NCBI GenBank assembly: GCA_036250225.1
Contig: JAPZLL010000011.1
Span: 620,001-684,000 of the forward strand
Source of the DNA: Cercophora sp. LCS_1
Taxonomy: Eukaryota; Ascomycota; Sordariomycetes; Sordariales; Lasiosphaeriaceae
Direction: 5' to 3'
Length of the DNA stretch: 64,000 nucleotides
This document shows positions 11,181 through 23,564 of this stretch, one piece after another (within the stretch, counting starts at the first letter, position 1; the number at the start of each line of letters is the position of its first letter). Position numbers and translations under genes: made by a program. The notes below the pieces were generated by a model. It was not told the DNA's origin, searched no databases, and saw only the letters and a list, made by a program, of their open reading frames with translations.

Positions 11181-12051
11181 GATGTCTACGGCAGGCTGCG
11201 GTGGAAAACATGATGGAAGATTCGTTTGCAGTACAAGTTGAGAGTGTTTCATGGCCTGGGAAATCAGGACTGAACTTTTACCTACTTCGTGGTTCTTGAA
11301 GTCTGAGTTCGGCTTGAACATCGGGCAGTGTGTTGCCGCCGAGACAGACCAGATGGACGGTGTGAGTGTGATAAGGCGAGAAATGACAACCACGAGCAAC
11401 AGCGGTTTCCAGGCAGGCAACCAACCACCCCAGAACTCACTCGGTGCGCCGCAGTAGCCCCAAAACAGGATTTAGGTGGCATTGGAGATCGGATCGTGCT
11501 CCGCATCAAAGAATTGGCCCGTGGTCCGTCGTCAGACACTTTTCCATCCTCATGACCTTGCGGCTTCCCCGCACTCCAAAGGGATTCCCCCATCGTTTCT
11601 CGTAGGCAACTTTACGGCCAAGCCGAGCTGCGAAACACCGGCAGCACGTTGATCAATGACGAGCTGTAAAATAGCGGGCATCAATTCATGATTCCTTTCT
11701 CTCCCATCAGCCTTTACCCCTACACATCTCTCCCTGGTTCATCGTCGCCTTACTAGATTCCGTTGGAGAAAAACTGCATTGCCCGGTTCTATACCAAAAC
11801 TCCCCAACTTTCGTTTTAAGGTTCCTCCCAGTTCCCAATTCCCGTTACCTTTGAAGGCGCCCCCGAGGATACATATCCTGCTCATAAGATCTCACTAACG
11901 TCCTCGCTGAACAGTTTACTGAGTAGCGCGACGTCGTTAGCTCCCCGCCGAGCGGCGATGGTCTTTGAGATAGGCACACTCGGCCAGTATCATCTCTAGA
12001 GACCCGCACTTTGGTCTCTGATGTGTGTCGATTACTTTGTGCTTGACGCCT
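11181..12051. other. Convergent 3' flanks of CVNH and desaturase genes
   Basis: About 0.87 kb, no supported coding frame. Contains the 3' UTRs of the two convergent neighbours; the desaturase 3' region lies in the right part. Confidence 0.5.
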
Positions 12052-13551
12052 TTATTGGGAAGCGGCCATCTTGAGGGGCTTGACACCGAGGCCGTTGCGA
12101 TTCCGGAAGAACAGAACGCCCTTACCGGCACCGACGGCACCCTCGCTGGGCTCGATCCACTGACACCACCGAGCGCTCTTCCACATGGCCTTAATGAATC
12201 CAATCGGGCCATCCTTGGTGTCGGCACGGTAGTGCTGACCCATGATGGGCTTGATGGCCTCGGTCGCCTCGTCAGCATTGTAAAAGGGAATGGTGCTGAC
12301 GTAGTGGTGGAGGACGTGGGTCTCAATAATGCCGTGGAGAAGGTGACGGCCGATGAAGCCGAACTCGCGGTCGATCGTTGCGGCGGCACCGCGGACAAAG
12401 TTCCACGTGTCAGCGGTGTAGTGGGGAAGCGAGGGGTCGGTGTGCTGGAGGAAGGTGATGGCAACTGCAAACAACATCCCCGATTAGCGCGCGTTCCGAT
12501 ATCATCCGTTGCCGCATCGAGACTTACCGAGCCAGTGGTTCACCCACAGATACGGGAGGAAGTACCAGACGGCCATGTTGGACCAACCAAAGCGCTGGCC
12601 GAGGTAGAACAGGACTGAGCCAGCAATGGCAATACCAATGTCGCTCAGAACGATGAGGTAGGCATCCTTGGCCTCATACAGAGGGCTGCTGGGGTCGAAG
12701 TGGTTGACGCCGCCGCCGAAACCGTTCTTCTTGCCCTTGCCACGGCCCTCGCGCTGCCTCTCATGGTAGTTGTGGCCGGTAACGTTGGTGAGGAGGTAGT
12801 TGGGCCAGCCAATCAGCTGTTGGCCGAGCAGGTGGATGAGGGTGTAGATCGGGGTCTCCTCGGTCAGCTCTGAGAGCTCGTGGGCGAGACGACCGATCCT
12901 AGTGGCCTGCTGCTCGCGGGTGCGGGGAACAAAAACCATATCGCGCTCGATATTGCCGGTAGCCTTGTGGTGCTTGCTGTGGCTCATCTGCCAGCTGAAG
13001 TAGGGCACGAGGAGGGCCGAGTGGAGGATCCAGCCGATGAGGTTATTGAACTTCTGCGAGGGCGAGAAGGCACCGTGACCGCACTCGTGGGCCAGGACCC
13101 AGAGACCAGTGCCGAACAGACCCTGCATGAAGGCATACAAGCCCCAGAGAACGACGCGTGCAGGTTTGGAGGGGATCACCTCGGGCGTGTTGTAGTTATG
13201 GAAGATGTAGAAGGTGGTGGCAAGCAGGATCATGTCACGGAAGACATAGCCCATGCTGCGCACCGCCGAGCGCTCGAAGCAGTGCTTGGGGATGGCATCG
13301 CGGATGTCCTTGATGGTGAAGTCGGGCACCTGGAACTCGTTGCCGTACGTGTCGACGAGCTTGCCGTACTCAGCAGGGTTCGCGGCCTCCGACGCCAGGG
13401 AGGAGAGCGATGTGGAAGAAGCAGAGGGACGGGGAGAGTCCATGGGCGACGCATCGGCGGTCGAGGGGGACGAGTCCGAATCGCTGTTGGCGGTCCGCTT
13501 CACAGCGGCATTCTGGGCAGCCTGCCGGCCAGTGGACTTCGCAGAAGCCAT
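12052..13551 (-). CDS. Delta-12 (oleate) type membrane fatty acid desaturase
   Basis: Two exons, 13551-12528 and 12464-12052, with a 63-nt intron (GTAAGT...TGCAG), encoding 478 residues. Three histidine boxes that bind the di-iron centre are present: HECGH (155-159), HSKHH (191-195) and HVLHH (391-395), with hydrophobic segments between them as in ER desaturases. The N-terminal ~60 residues are Ser/Ala-rich, as in fungal members. Fungal proteins of this length and box pattern convert oleoyl to linoleoyl chains; a related omega-3 enzyme has similar boxes, so the regiochemistry is inferred. The third box lies after the intron, so correct splicing is essential. Start: the first Met of the frame, which gives the family's usual N-terminal length. 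Confidence 0.92.
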
Positions 13552-16500
13552 TGTGTTCGACTTGGGGTGTCAATCGGGTCGATCGTGGGGGTATGAGGAA
13601 ATTGACGTCGCGGGCAGAACCTCCGGGTTCACCAAGTGTGCGATCCGGCGCGCGGCTCTGGTCAATCCTGATGCTGCTGCACACCAGGTCTTCAGAGATC
13701 AATCCAGCGAGACCCTTCACAGCCTCAAATATCTCCAATGCGCACAAGGAGAAGGGAGGTAGGAAACGAGAGCCGACGGGAGGGGGGCAAGAAAAGATTC
13801 AGAGCCAGGGCTCTCTTGTCCAGGGTCTCGGAAATTTTGCCTGCGCTCCTTTTCCGTGGGTCGATTCCGTTTGATTTGTTGGGGCTGCCGCTGCAACGGA
13901 CGGAGCACGTCCCAGGCGGGCCTAAACACAGAGGGCAAAAGTCGGACCCGATTTCGAAAATAGAGCAAACAGCTCACAACACGATTCGGACTCTTGTGAT
14001 TTCGCGGTGGAAAGATGGCAGTTAACTTGTGATTCTTGCACCATCTACATTGGGAGTATGTGCCTTTTTTAAACCAGTTTTTTAACAGTATAAGCTCCAG
14101 AGTCAGAGTGAGCAACGTGAAGCATGTTGTGCCACGCTGCCAGCCTTCCGAATTCTTACAGTTCCACGAGCGCTGCATGAACTGATGCCGTGTCTCGGGG
14201 GAGACGTCAGGGGGCACTCGACCCGCCTTGCCGCCCACTGCGGCAACAAACTCAACGCCGAAAAGCTTGGCCTGCGATAGGAGCTGTCGGTGGCCAGTCC
14301 AGACCAAAGCGGTCTCACCGCCTCGGAAGAGCAAGCAGAAGCCAGTCGGTGACGGATCTCACATGCCAGCGAGCCGAGACAGAATGGCGAAAGCAAGAGG
14401 ACAAGACTACAACCCGCAGAAAGTGTCTTGCCGAGGCTTATAATTGATTGGCCCTAGCAAGTCCCGCTAGAGTAAGGTGAGAAGAACGAAGTCAGTGGCT
14501 AGCTGGCAATCATGTTGGGACCAGTCTCGATGATCCCTTCCCTTTGCTCAACTGCGTCGGCATCTGCGGCTGCGGCCTCTTCTCAGCAGGTCTAGAAAGT
14601 GCAGCCAGTCACAAAGCAGAGATAGAGGGCTGCAGCCGATGAGCTGCATGGGGGATTAGCTGTTCCATTGTAACACAGAAGATGTGAGCTGAGGTCATGA
14701 ATTAATACAGATCATCAATTCCTTCTCACGATACGGACAAGAACTTCCCTCCCGTCGTTATCAGATCCGGCGAACCGGAAGTGGGGCCGATTCTCCTCTA
14801 CAAGGATACGGTTTTGACAAGGTTCCCTGATTGCGGGGGCGGGGCAAGGTGGGAAAAAAGAACAGGAGGCTTTTGCAACTCCCGTCCGTGAGAAAAGACT
14901 AAAGTCTCCTGAGGGAAGAAAAGTCGCAGGCCGTTATTTCGGGTGCCTCAATCTAGTTTTTGAGCACCCAATCGCCGAGGAGAGACAGTGCAGCTCGCGC
15001 AGGCAGGTGGTGGTGTTAAGGGTCCATCCACTCAAACGCGACGTCGCTGTCCCTGATTTTCTGTTGGGGAAGGCTAGTCGGGTTTTGTTGAGCCCCCTCT
15101 TGGTCCCCCCCCTGTCAAGCCTTGCCGACGACGCAGCCCCACGTTCAGACATCCTAGCCAAGCAAATTCTGAAGAAAAAAAACGTCACAACATCAGAACA
15201 TCGGAACGTAACCAAATCCTTTCTTGAGATTTTCCCCATGTTCACATGGTGGGGTTTTTTTTTGTTAAACGAGTACGAAATCACTTTCCAGTCCCGGTGC
15301 GACCTCGACAAGGTTGGACGGTACGTACCGCCGTCACTGGCTTGGCCAATCACCCAGGCTGCATTGTCGACACTTCTGATGCTGCAGGTCACTGGGCTTG
15401 GCTCGGGTTCTCGAGCGAACAGCTGCATGTGAAATTGAGATGTCTTTGCAGCGGATGTAACTGGTTCTGTACCTGCTTTCCTGTTGTTACTGGGCTCATC
15501 CCGTCCGTCTGTCCCAGCTGAGGTGAGCAATGGTTTCTGTCGAAGAGTGCGATCTTTTTCACGTGAAGGCCGAACTGGCTACCTACCCCACAGAACATTG
15601 TCTTCGGTACAGTGCTGCATGAATAGCCCCCGTTCCCGTCTTGACCGACCCGAACAGTTCCATAAGCCGTGAGGGCAATCCAGCAGCAGAAAACGGTACT
15701 TGGAGGCTATCAAAACGCTTCTCGCACGATTGGCTTTGGATACAGCCATAACCAAGCTTCGCCGGTGAACACCAAACAGAGAGTCTGGGAAGCAAGCACA
15801 GCGGGGTGACGCTGATTATCAGTTCCTCCCAACGACTGCCGCCAACGTTTTGGGCATGGCTACAGTGAAGCTCATAAAAAGGACCAAAAACCGTCACTCC
15901 AGCGGCCTCCGGTCGGTTCTCGAAGCACAGAGGATGGCAATGTGGTGGGGGAAAAAAAACTGGGACATTGAATCCAGTTGATGCCTCTTGCACTGGCCTG
16001 GACGGGCATTGCAATCTTGACAGGAGTCAACAAAAGCCCGAGGCCTTTTTAATGGTGCTATAAGGCATTCAACTGTCAACTAATGCATTGAGATGTTGGA
16101 TATACTCTTTGTCAGTGGATGAATGTCCACCTGATTTTTTTGTTTGTGCCGTTTATTTCGTGAAGGACTTGGATGGCCTGCCAGCACTGTTCGGGGTTGA
16201 TCCATCGCTCAAAACGCTGATGTCAGACTTGAACCTGGCGATGGCCGCTTTATGTAAACGGTTCAGAACATGGAAGAGGTATCTCGCAAGTCTTCCACTG
16301 ACGTTTTGATCCAGGGCTCGTCCAGACTAGACCCTCGAGCATCCATGTTTGCGCTGCTGTTGCCTCCGTTATCATCACTGACATGATCTCTTGCGCCGTC
16401 ATCATGAAAAGCGTCGCTGGACCTGAGAGGCTCAGCCACTGGGTCGTTCCATACCCAACCCAAGTTAATTTCAACTTGACGGAACTTTGATAAGAAGTCG

Positions 16501-16868
16501 GCCCCTTCGTCCGTCCGTGCTGCGTCGTGACGACATCGTCCGAAGCGCTTATACCCTCCAATCCGGAGGCTCTTCCCATACGACTACTCACGACATCACC
16601 GCTACATGGACGACAACACTGCACCGGACATCGGTATGCTTCGCTGAACCTGGTCAATTCAAAGACCATCATCGAACTACCGTAAAAGCAAGAACGAAAC
16701 TAGAGAACAACCTGACCCCCGATTTTGTGATGCGCAGCCTTTACACTTTACCAGTGTCTATGAACCCAGAGCGCACCAAAATAACACTCCCTAAACACAT
16801 CAGAAACACTGAATGAGATCAGCCACCTCTACTGATGAGTAAAAAAGAACCATGCAAGAGGACCCAGT
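13552..16868. other. 3.3-kb interval with no supported gene
   Basis: Between the desaturase start and the eIF3b stop. The first few hundred bases are the desaturase leader and promoter. The rest has only short, mutually overlapping frames (one of 198 codons at 14934-15530, minus, has no motif). A single TTATCAGAT (ATCTGATAA on the other strand) lies at 14758-14766. Base composition is more AT-rich than the genes. Confidence 0.5.
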
Positions 16869-19239
16869 CTAGGACACGATCTCCTCAGTCTCCTCCAGAA
16901 CCTCTTCCATAATTTCCTCGATAACCCTCTCTTCCTCTCCAGTGGCAATCTCAGCTGTCTTGGCCTTGAGAAGCTCGGCAACAGGATCCGCAGGCAGACC
17001 AAGAATCTCCCGCTCCTCTTGCAACTCCTCTTCGGTAACCGCGCGCCAGGCGTACCACTCCTCGAGCAGACGGCGTCTGTGTTCGACGACGGCGACGTCG
17101 GCGCTGTTGATGCGCTCGGCATCCTCTTGCTCGAACACCCTCGAGTATTCGCGGAGGTTCTTGCGGATAGTCTTTTGCTCTTCCTTGGTAAGGAGAGTAG
17201 GGGGGCGGGGGCGCCACAGGAGCTGCTTCAGCTTCTCCACAGGCTCCTCACGAAGCTGCTCGCCTCTGAAATCATACAGATGGTAGCCATTTTCCATCTA
17301 AACAGGCGGTGGTTAGTGATGCAGTCATGAGACACATGGACAAGGGGTTTTGTAAACTCACCTGCTGCTTCCAAGAAGAGGCCCACGAGGCAACAAAGCG
17401 GCCAGAGGGGTCCCACTCGACATCGGTAACACCGTAGTGATCAGCGGTGTTCATCAACAGGAGGTTGGCGGTAAGGTCCTTGTCAGACTCCGGCTTCTCA
17501 CCCTCGAAATCGAGGTCGAAGAAATCCAAGTCTGAGCTCTGTTGGTTGTGAATCGTGGCAATAACAACGAAACGACCCTTTGGTGACCAGAATATGGCAT
17601 TGTTGTTCTTCTTCTCCAATGTGCGCAGGTGCTTGAAGTTGCCAACGACTTGTCCCTTCTTCGCCTTCTCCGGGCAAAAGAATGAAACCGAGGTCTTAGG
17701 GGGCACCGCTGTGGCGCCCACGGGCTCGGTTGTGGTGATGATAACGAACCGATCACCCTTTGGCTCCCAAGCAAAGTTGATGACTGTGTCCTTGATGGTA
17801 TCGACGACCTCGACAGGGACACCCTTCTCCTTGACACGGAAGATCTCCAAGGTGGTTGCCTGTGATTTCTTGGACTTGGAGTGCCGGTCGACCTTGACGC
17901 AGAGGTAGGCGCCCTCTGATTGCCAGTGGAGCTTAGCGTCTGAAACGCTGAACAAGTTCAGGGAGCGCACGACCTCCTTCGACGGGATGCTCATGAGGCC
18001 GACCTTGGCGGGGTTGCTGCCAATCTCTGGGGTCCAGAAGCAGAACAGCTGCTCATGCGTCTTGACCCCTTCCCTCTGCACCGTTGCCGGCGCCCACTCA
18101 AAGTCCATAACACCTTCGATCTTGACAGCTGTCTTGTCGAGGAGATTCATCCTCGGGAGTTCGTAGATGGAGATGGAGGAGCCCTGGTTCAATCTCGCCA
18201 CATACTTGGAGTCGGCGGACCACTTGAAGGCGGGCCAGGGGAACTTCTGGGGTTTCTTGACGCCGTGCTCGTCGGCTGCTGCTGGTGTGTCAAGTTGGGC
18301 GAACGACCGCAGAGGCTTGGAGGTTTCGATGTCCCAGATCACATAATTCTTGCCATCGTCGTCCAGCGTCAACACGGGATGCCCCTCATCCGGGATGGAG
18401 ATTGGGCGGTTCGACCAGGTAACCAGGTACCTCTCATCCGGGGAGAACGCAACAAGATTGACGAAGGGATGGGCAAAGCGCCTCTGCCTTGACCATGACG
18501 GGCCACCCCAAAGCTGAACACCCTGTGCATGAACCGACGTCAGATATGTACCCTGGGGAGACCACTGAACGAATGTTTCGGTCCAATGTTGTCTCTCGAC
18601 GACGGGCTCCGGCTGGTCCTTCTCGTTGTTCCAGTAAACACCGACGGATTCGCCCCGGAAAAGCACAAACTGGTCTCGGCCGCGACCGCTGGGGTCGGCC
18701 AAGAAGGAGCGGAGATGCTCTTTTTCTTGGAAGGGCTCGATCTTGGGCGGTGTATACTCATCATCGATTCGGCCCTCTCGCCCGTATCGTTCGATATCGG
18801 TCAGCTTGTTCACGCGGAGCGTGTGCTTCTTGTCGAGCGCGACGTAATCCAACTGTCTGACCGCTGCGGCGGCCTCGGCGGGGGAAGAATACTCGACGAA
18901 GGCAAACCTGCGATCAGAATCGCGTCAGTACCTCAACTAACCCAGCCTACATTACAGGGGTACATACTGCAGCGACTTCCCGTCGTCGCCCATCGGCATG
19001 AAGATCAGGTCCTCCCGGGTCTTGCCAACCGTATTCAACTTCTTCAGCAAGAACTTCACGAGCTTTGGTTTCTGCTCCTCGGTAACCACGGGCAACCCAT
19101 CGACGACGACGAAGGCGTCATAGCCCTGCTCCAGTGACACTTCGTACTTTTCTCGAAGGTCTGAGATATCCACCTCGTCCACATCGAAATCCTCCTCGTC
19201 CAAGTCCTCCTCGCGGAGATGGTCAAATGACGGCGCCAT
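16869..19239 (-). CDS. prt1: Translation initiation factor eIF3 subunit b
   Basis: Three exons, 19239-18968, 18907-17362 and 17297-16869, introns 60 and 64 nt, 748 residues. The N-terminus (MAPSFDHL, then a very acidic stretch) leads into an RRM (AFVVVDGLPVV ... FAFVEYSS) split by intron 1, then a long beta-propeller region (residues about 150-600) with FVQWSPQGTYL, VAFSPDERYLVTWS, FKWSADSKYVARL and IFWSPKGRFVV blades, and a Glu/Arg-rich C-terminal helix. This is the scaffold of the eIF3 complex that recruits the 40S subunit and mRNA. An upstream in-frame Met exists at 19269, but MAPSFDHL is the conserved start. The gene is divergent from CCT2 over an 840-bp shared upstream region, which would suit co-expression of two growth genes. 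Confidence 0.96.
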
Positions 19240-20079
19240 GCTGGGCAATCTGTTTCCGAGGTGCTGCAAGCCGATCTAGCGAACGAAACTCGGTGGTGGT
19301 GCTAGGGTAATCGGTGCTGTCGCGGGGTAGGATGGTCGTCGTGAAGATTGATTGACGAATTTTGTGCGCAGCGCAAACGGTGGTGGGGTTCGTGGTGAAC
19401 TTGGGCTACAGGGGGGATTGCTCCACTTTATTACCGACAAGAGCAAATGGAACAAAAAAGTCCGCCCGCTGAATCACACTGACAGCCCTTCGTGGTCTCA
19501 ACTGGCATGTTTGTTTTCCAACAGGCAGATTCACAATATATTAGTACTGGAATTATTATTTTAGAGACTTCTTAAGATTCATTTGATGCCTTGGAACATT
19601 GCGTTAGCCCTTTTTCGAGAGGGATACTCCTTTGAACCTGTTCGTGTGTGTGTTTTCTGTCCGGGGCCTAGGAGGAAGGATCTGCCCCTTGTGTAAAACT
19701 ACGATGAACATATTCCTTCATTATGCTTCCTTTACAGAGCCGCAAGAGGTCAAAGAGTGGAATGTGAAACTTTCGTCAGGAGTTAGGGCATTTTTGTTTG
19801 CGACTTGAATTTCAAGACAAAGACCCCGGGACAGAAGGAGGGGCAGCAGCTGTCAAGCATTCGTTGACAGCTGATACTGAGGGCGGTGAAGCAGAGCTCC
19901 GAGCTTTTTTGCCGTTGCCATCGCAAAATGTCCCAGGAGCTTGCACTCGCCGACTGCGTGCCTGATCGCAAAAGCTGCCTGTCAACCCCCACCTCTCAAT
20001 TGTCACACTGCGGCGACACCTTCACCTTGCACTACGAAGCCATCTTCCTAGTACATTCTCGCGATAGCCAGCCCGAAAT
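19240..20079. promoter_or_regulatory. Bidirectional upstream region of eIF3b and CCT2
   Basis: 840 bp between two divergent housekeeping genes. No coding frame. No single clear TATA box was seen for either side; the CCT2 leader immediately precedes an ATG-only first exon. Confidence 0.5.
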
Positions 20080-21840
20080 ATGGTACGTTCAACTTCCAAG
20101 GGAAATTTTGGCGAGACAACCCCGCTAACCAGCACAGTCCTCGTTCAGTCCAACACAGATTTTCGATGAGGGGACAACCGAGGAGAAGGGCGAGAACGCC
20201 CGTCTCAGCGCCTTCGTCGGCGCCATCGCAGTAGGAGATTTGGTAAAAAGCACCCTGGGACCCAAGGGCATGGACAAGATTCTGCAATCGGCGTATGCTT
20301 GCCCCGCCCCGCCTTGACTGGAGATGCTAGGGACTGACCGTAACTTGACTAGGTCCACTGGCGATATCATGGTGACGAACGACGGTGCAACCATTCTCAA
20401 GTCGATTGCCCTCGACAACGCCGCTGCGAAGGTTCTTGTCAATATTTCCAAGGTTCAGGACGACGAGGTCGGTGATGGAACCACATCAGTCGCGGTCCTC
20501 GCCGCTGAGCTGCTGCGCGAAGCTGAGAAGCTGGTCGACAAGAAGATCCATCCTCAGACAATCATTGAGGGTTACCGGATAGCCAGCCAGGCTGCGTTGA
20601 AAGCTCTGGAGGCATCCGCCGTGGACCATAGCAACAATGCCGAGGCGTTCAGGAACGACTTGCTCGCCATCGCCCGCACAACGCTCAGCTCGAAGGTCCT
20701 CGCGCAAGACCGGGATCACTTTTCCAAGCTGGCTGTCGACGCAGTGCTTAGACTGAAGGGCTCATCCGATCTTAGTCACATTCAGATTATCAAGAAGGCC
20801 GGCGGCAAGCTCAGCGAATCCTACCTCGACGAGGGCTTCATTCTCGACAAGAAGATTGGCGTCAACCAGCCCAAGAGGTTGGAAAAGGCCAAGATACTTA
20901 TCGCCAACACATCCATGGACACAGACAAGGTAAAGATCTTTGGTGCGCGCGTCAAAGTTAGCTCTACCAGCAAGCTCGCGGACCTTGAAAAGGCGGAGAA
21001 GGACAAGATGAAGGCCAAGGTGGAAAAGATCAAGGCCCACGGTATCAACTGCTTCATTAACAGGCAGCTTATTTACAACTGGCCCGAGCAGCTCTTCACT
21101 GATGCTGGCATCATGTCGATTGAGCACGCCGACTTTGACGGCATCGAGCGCCTGGCGTTGGTAACCGGCGGCGAGATTGCGTCAACGTTCGACCACCCTG
21201 ACCAGGTCAAGCTTGGACAGTGCGATCTCATCGAGGAAGTTCTCATTGGAGAGGATACGTTGATCAAGTTCTCGGGTGTCTCTGCCGGCCAGGCTTGCAC
21301 AATCGTGTTACGTGGGGCCAGCGAGCAGCTTCTCGATGAAGCCGAGCGAAGTCTTCATGATGCCCTCGCCGTTCTCTCGCAAACGGTCAAAGAGCCACGG
21401 ACGACGCTGGGAGGTGGCTGTGCCGAGATGCTGATGGCCAAGGCTGTTGAAGTCGCAGCCACCAGGGTTGAGGGCAAGAGACAGACTGCGGTTGCTGCGT
21501 TTGCTGTGGCCCTGCGTCAGCTCCCCACAATTCTCGCTGACAATGCAGGTCTCGACTCGGGCGACCTTGTTGCGCGACTTCGCAAGGCCATTTATGACGG
21601 CATGACAACGTACGGGTTGGATTTGATGACGCCGGGCGGTGGTATCACCGACATGAGAGAGCTTGGAGTGATTGAAAGCTATAAACTCAAAAAGGCGGTG
21701 GTTAACTCGGCCAGTGAGGCTACAGAGGTAAGCGCCCGGGACATACTACTCGTAGGAGAACCTGCTAACCGTATCGATAGCTTCTTCTGCGTGTTGATGA
21801 CATAATAAGAGCTGCCCCCAGGAGACGGGAGAGGCACTGA
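20080..21840 (+). CDS. cct2: Chaperonin TRiC/CCT beta subunit
   Basis: Four coding exons: 20080-20082 (the ATG alone), 20138-20292, 20353-21727 and 21781-21840; introns 55, 60 and 53 nt; 530 residues. Exon 2 opens SSFSPTQIF, the family N-terminus, but has no Met; the ATG directly before a GTACGT donor supplies it. ATP-site motifs are present: LGPKGMDK (41-48), NDGATIL (62-68), GDGTTS (93-98) and a C-terminal GGGCAEM. The last exon encodes LLLRVDDIIRAAP and a basic tail. The subunit forms part of the cytosolic double ring that folds actin and tubulin. Reading without splicing would start at an internal Met (20324) and lose about 50 residues of the ATP site. Confidence 0.96.
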
Positions 21841-22566
21841 TCGAAATAGGCAGAACATGAGGCCGTTGAGCTGTACAATACAGAGACGGCCCGGCGAGCG
21901 CGCTGGCGCCAAATGAAGAAGTGACGCATACCGCTCGTAACCACAATACCGATACTTGTGTGACTCGATATCAGGAGATTCCTTCGACCAATCCTGCGTT
22001 TCTAAGAAGTGATGTTTTACGTCAAGTGCAGCACATGTTCGGCGGTTGGACTCTTTCCTCACACAACCTGCCATTTTACTTGCATCTACTACTTCTCCCT
22101 TATGGCCGACATCCAAACTTACCTTTCTCTACCCGCTGAGATACCCTAAAGTTTAGGATACTAGAAGCACCCCCGCCGGATAGCGAGCCGCATTCCTGCC
22201 AACCGGAGCGGCACGATGAACCGAGAGAACGACGATCAGCCATGGATAAAATTTCTAGTAGTTCTTTTGTTATGTACCGGGAATATTCAGTGCAATATGG
22301 CAGACAAGCCTTAGCTGGTTATTCCCAGACAAGAGTTCCATTTCCTCCTTTTCCTTGCGGGCTGCCGTCTGAAAATCAAACTTCAAGATCAAAAGCCAGA
22401 TTTGACATGAACCCAAATTAAAACCATACCTACTGCTGTCTATTACATAAACTGGCTCAACCCTACCACTTCGTCACTGTTCCTCCTCTTTATCCTGACT
22501 TATCAACCGAACATCGACTCGTTCATAATCAACCTCGACCCATTTCTGTCAATTCTCGACATCACC
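21841..22566. other. Intergenic, CCT2 3' flank and Sar1-like promoter
   Basis: About 0.7 kb without a supported gene. The last 150 bases are a pyrimidine-rich leader typical of fungal transcription starts. Confidence 0.5.
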
Positions 22567-23190
22567 ATGACTTACAACATCTGGACTACCTGTACCGACT
22601 GGGTCAACTACGCATTGATTTGGCTTCGCCTGAAGGACAAGCGGGCAAAGTTGCTGTTTCTTGGTCTTGACAACGCTGGGAAGTCAACCCTGCTTCATCA
22701 AATCGCATACGGCAGGCTAGCTTCGCACAATCCCACAGTCCATCCCACGTCAGAGGAGGCCAAGTCTGGGAAAATTGTCTTTAATATGTTTGATCTGGGC
22801 GGCCATCAACAGGCTCGACGCCGTAAGTGAAAAAAACCATGACACTAAACTTGAAGCTGAACCTAACAAAGATATGCAGTGTGGCGGGATTATTTCTTCG
22901 ACGCCAACGCCATCATGTTTCTTGTTGATGCCAAGGACCGTGAGCGTTTCCCAGAGGCAAGAGTGGAGCTTCATGCTTTCCTCGCTATGAAAGAGCTTGA
23001 GAATGTGCCTTTGGCGGTCATGGGCAACAAGATTGACGACCCGAAGGCTGTGTCGGAGAGTGAGCTGTGGCGGGAACTCGGATTGGACCACTTCAAGACG
23101 CGGCAAACACCAGTTGCATTGTTCATGTGCTCTGTCGCCCTCAAGATGGGTTATATGGAGGGGTTCAAGTGGATTGAGCAGCACATCTGA
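22567..23190 (+). CDS. Divergent Sar1-family small GTPase
   Basis: Two exons, 22567-22822 and 22880-23190, with a 57-nt intron (GTAAGT...TGCAG), 188 residues. All G motifs are present: GLDNAGKS (33-40), DLGGHQQARRLW (76-87), NKID (135-138) and CSVA (169-172). HPTSEE and DLGGHQQARR are specific to Sar1, the GTPase that starts COPII coat assembly at the ER, as is the W-rich amphipathic N-terminus (W6, W12, W19). It nevertheless differs from the highly conserved Sar1: GKS instead of the usual GKT, an altered switch region, a different C-terminal third, and an apparently shortened segment before the CSV motif. It is more likely a paralogue than the essential Sar1, but no second copy is in this window. 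Confidence 0.88.
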
Positions 23191-23564
23191 AGGTTGTAAG
23201 GGGTTGTAGCGACACGACAACAAACTCCGAGTCGTTTGCTTGGCCTTAGTCGGCGGAATCATGTCATGTTCTGTTTGTCATAATAACAGCCCGCTTACCA
23301 GATACCATCTCTATTACATCTCTTCAACTCGGCCCTAGTCGTATTCAACGGCCGCCAAATACGAGCCGGTGTGCACGTCACTAACAGCCCCTAATCCCAG
23401 CCTAATTGAACCTCCGAAGCCCAACGGCCGGACCTCCGTCTTGGCAAAACACAACGTCAACACCCCCTCCTGGTTGTACATCCCTCCCACATCAATGATC
23501 CCATAACAGGACAACGGCACCTCCAAATCTCCCATAGGTACAACGCCACGCACAAGACCCAAAA
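23191..23564. other. Short intergenic, Sar1-like 3' flank and amidohydrolase promoter
   Basis: About 370 bp; no coding frame supported on the plus strand before the ATG at 23565. Confidence 0.5.
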
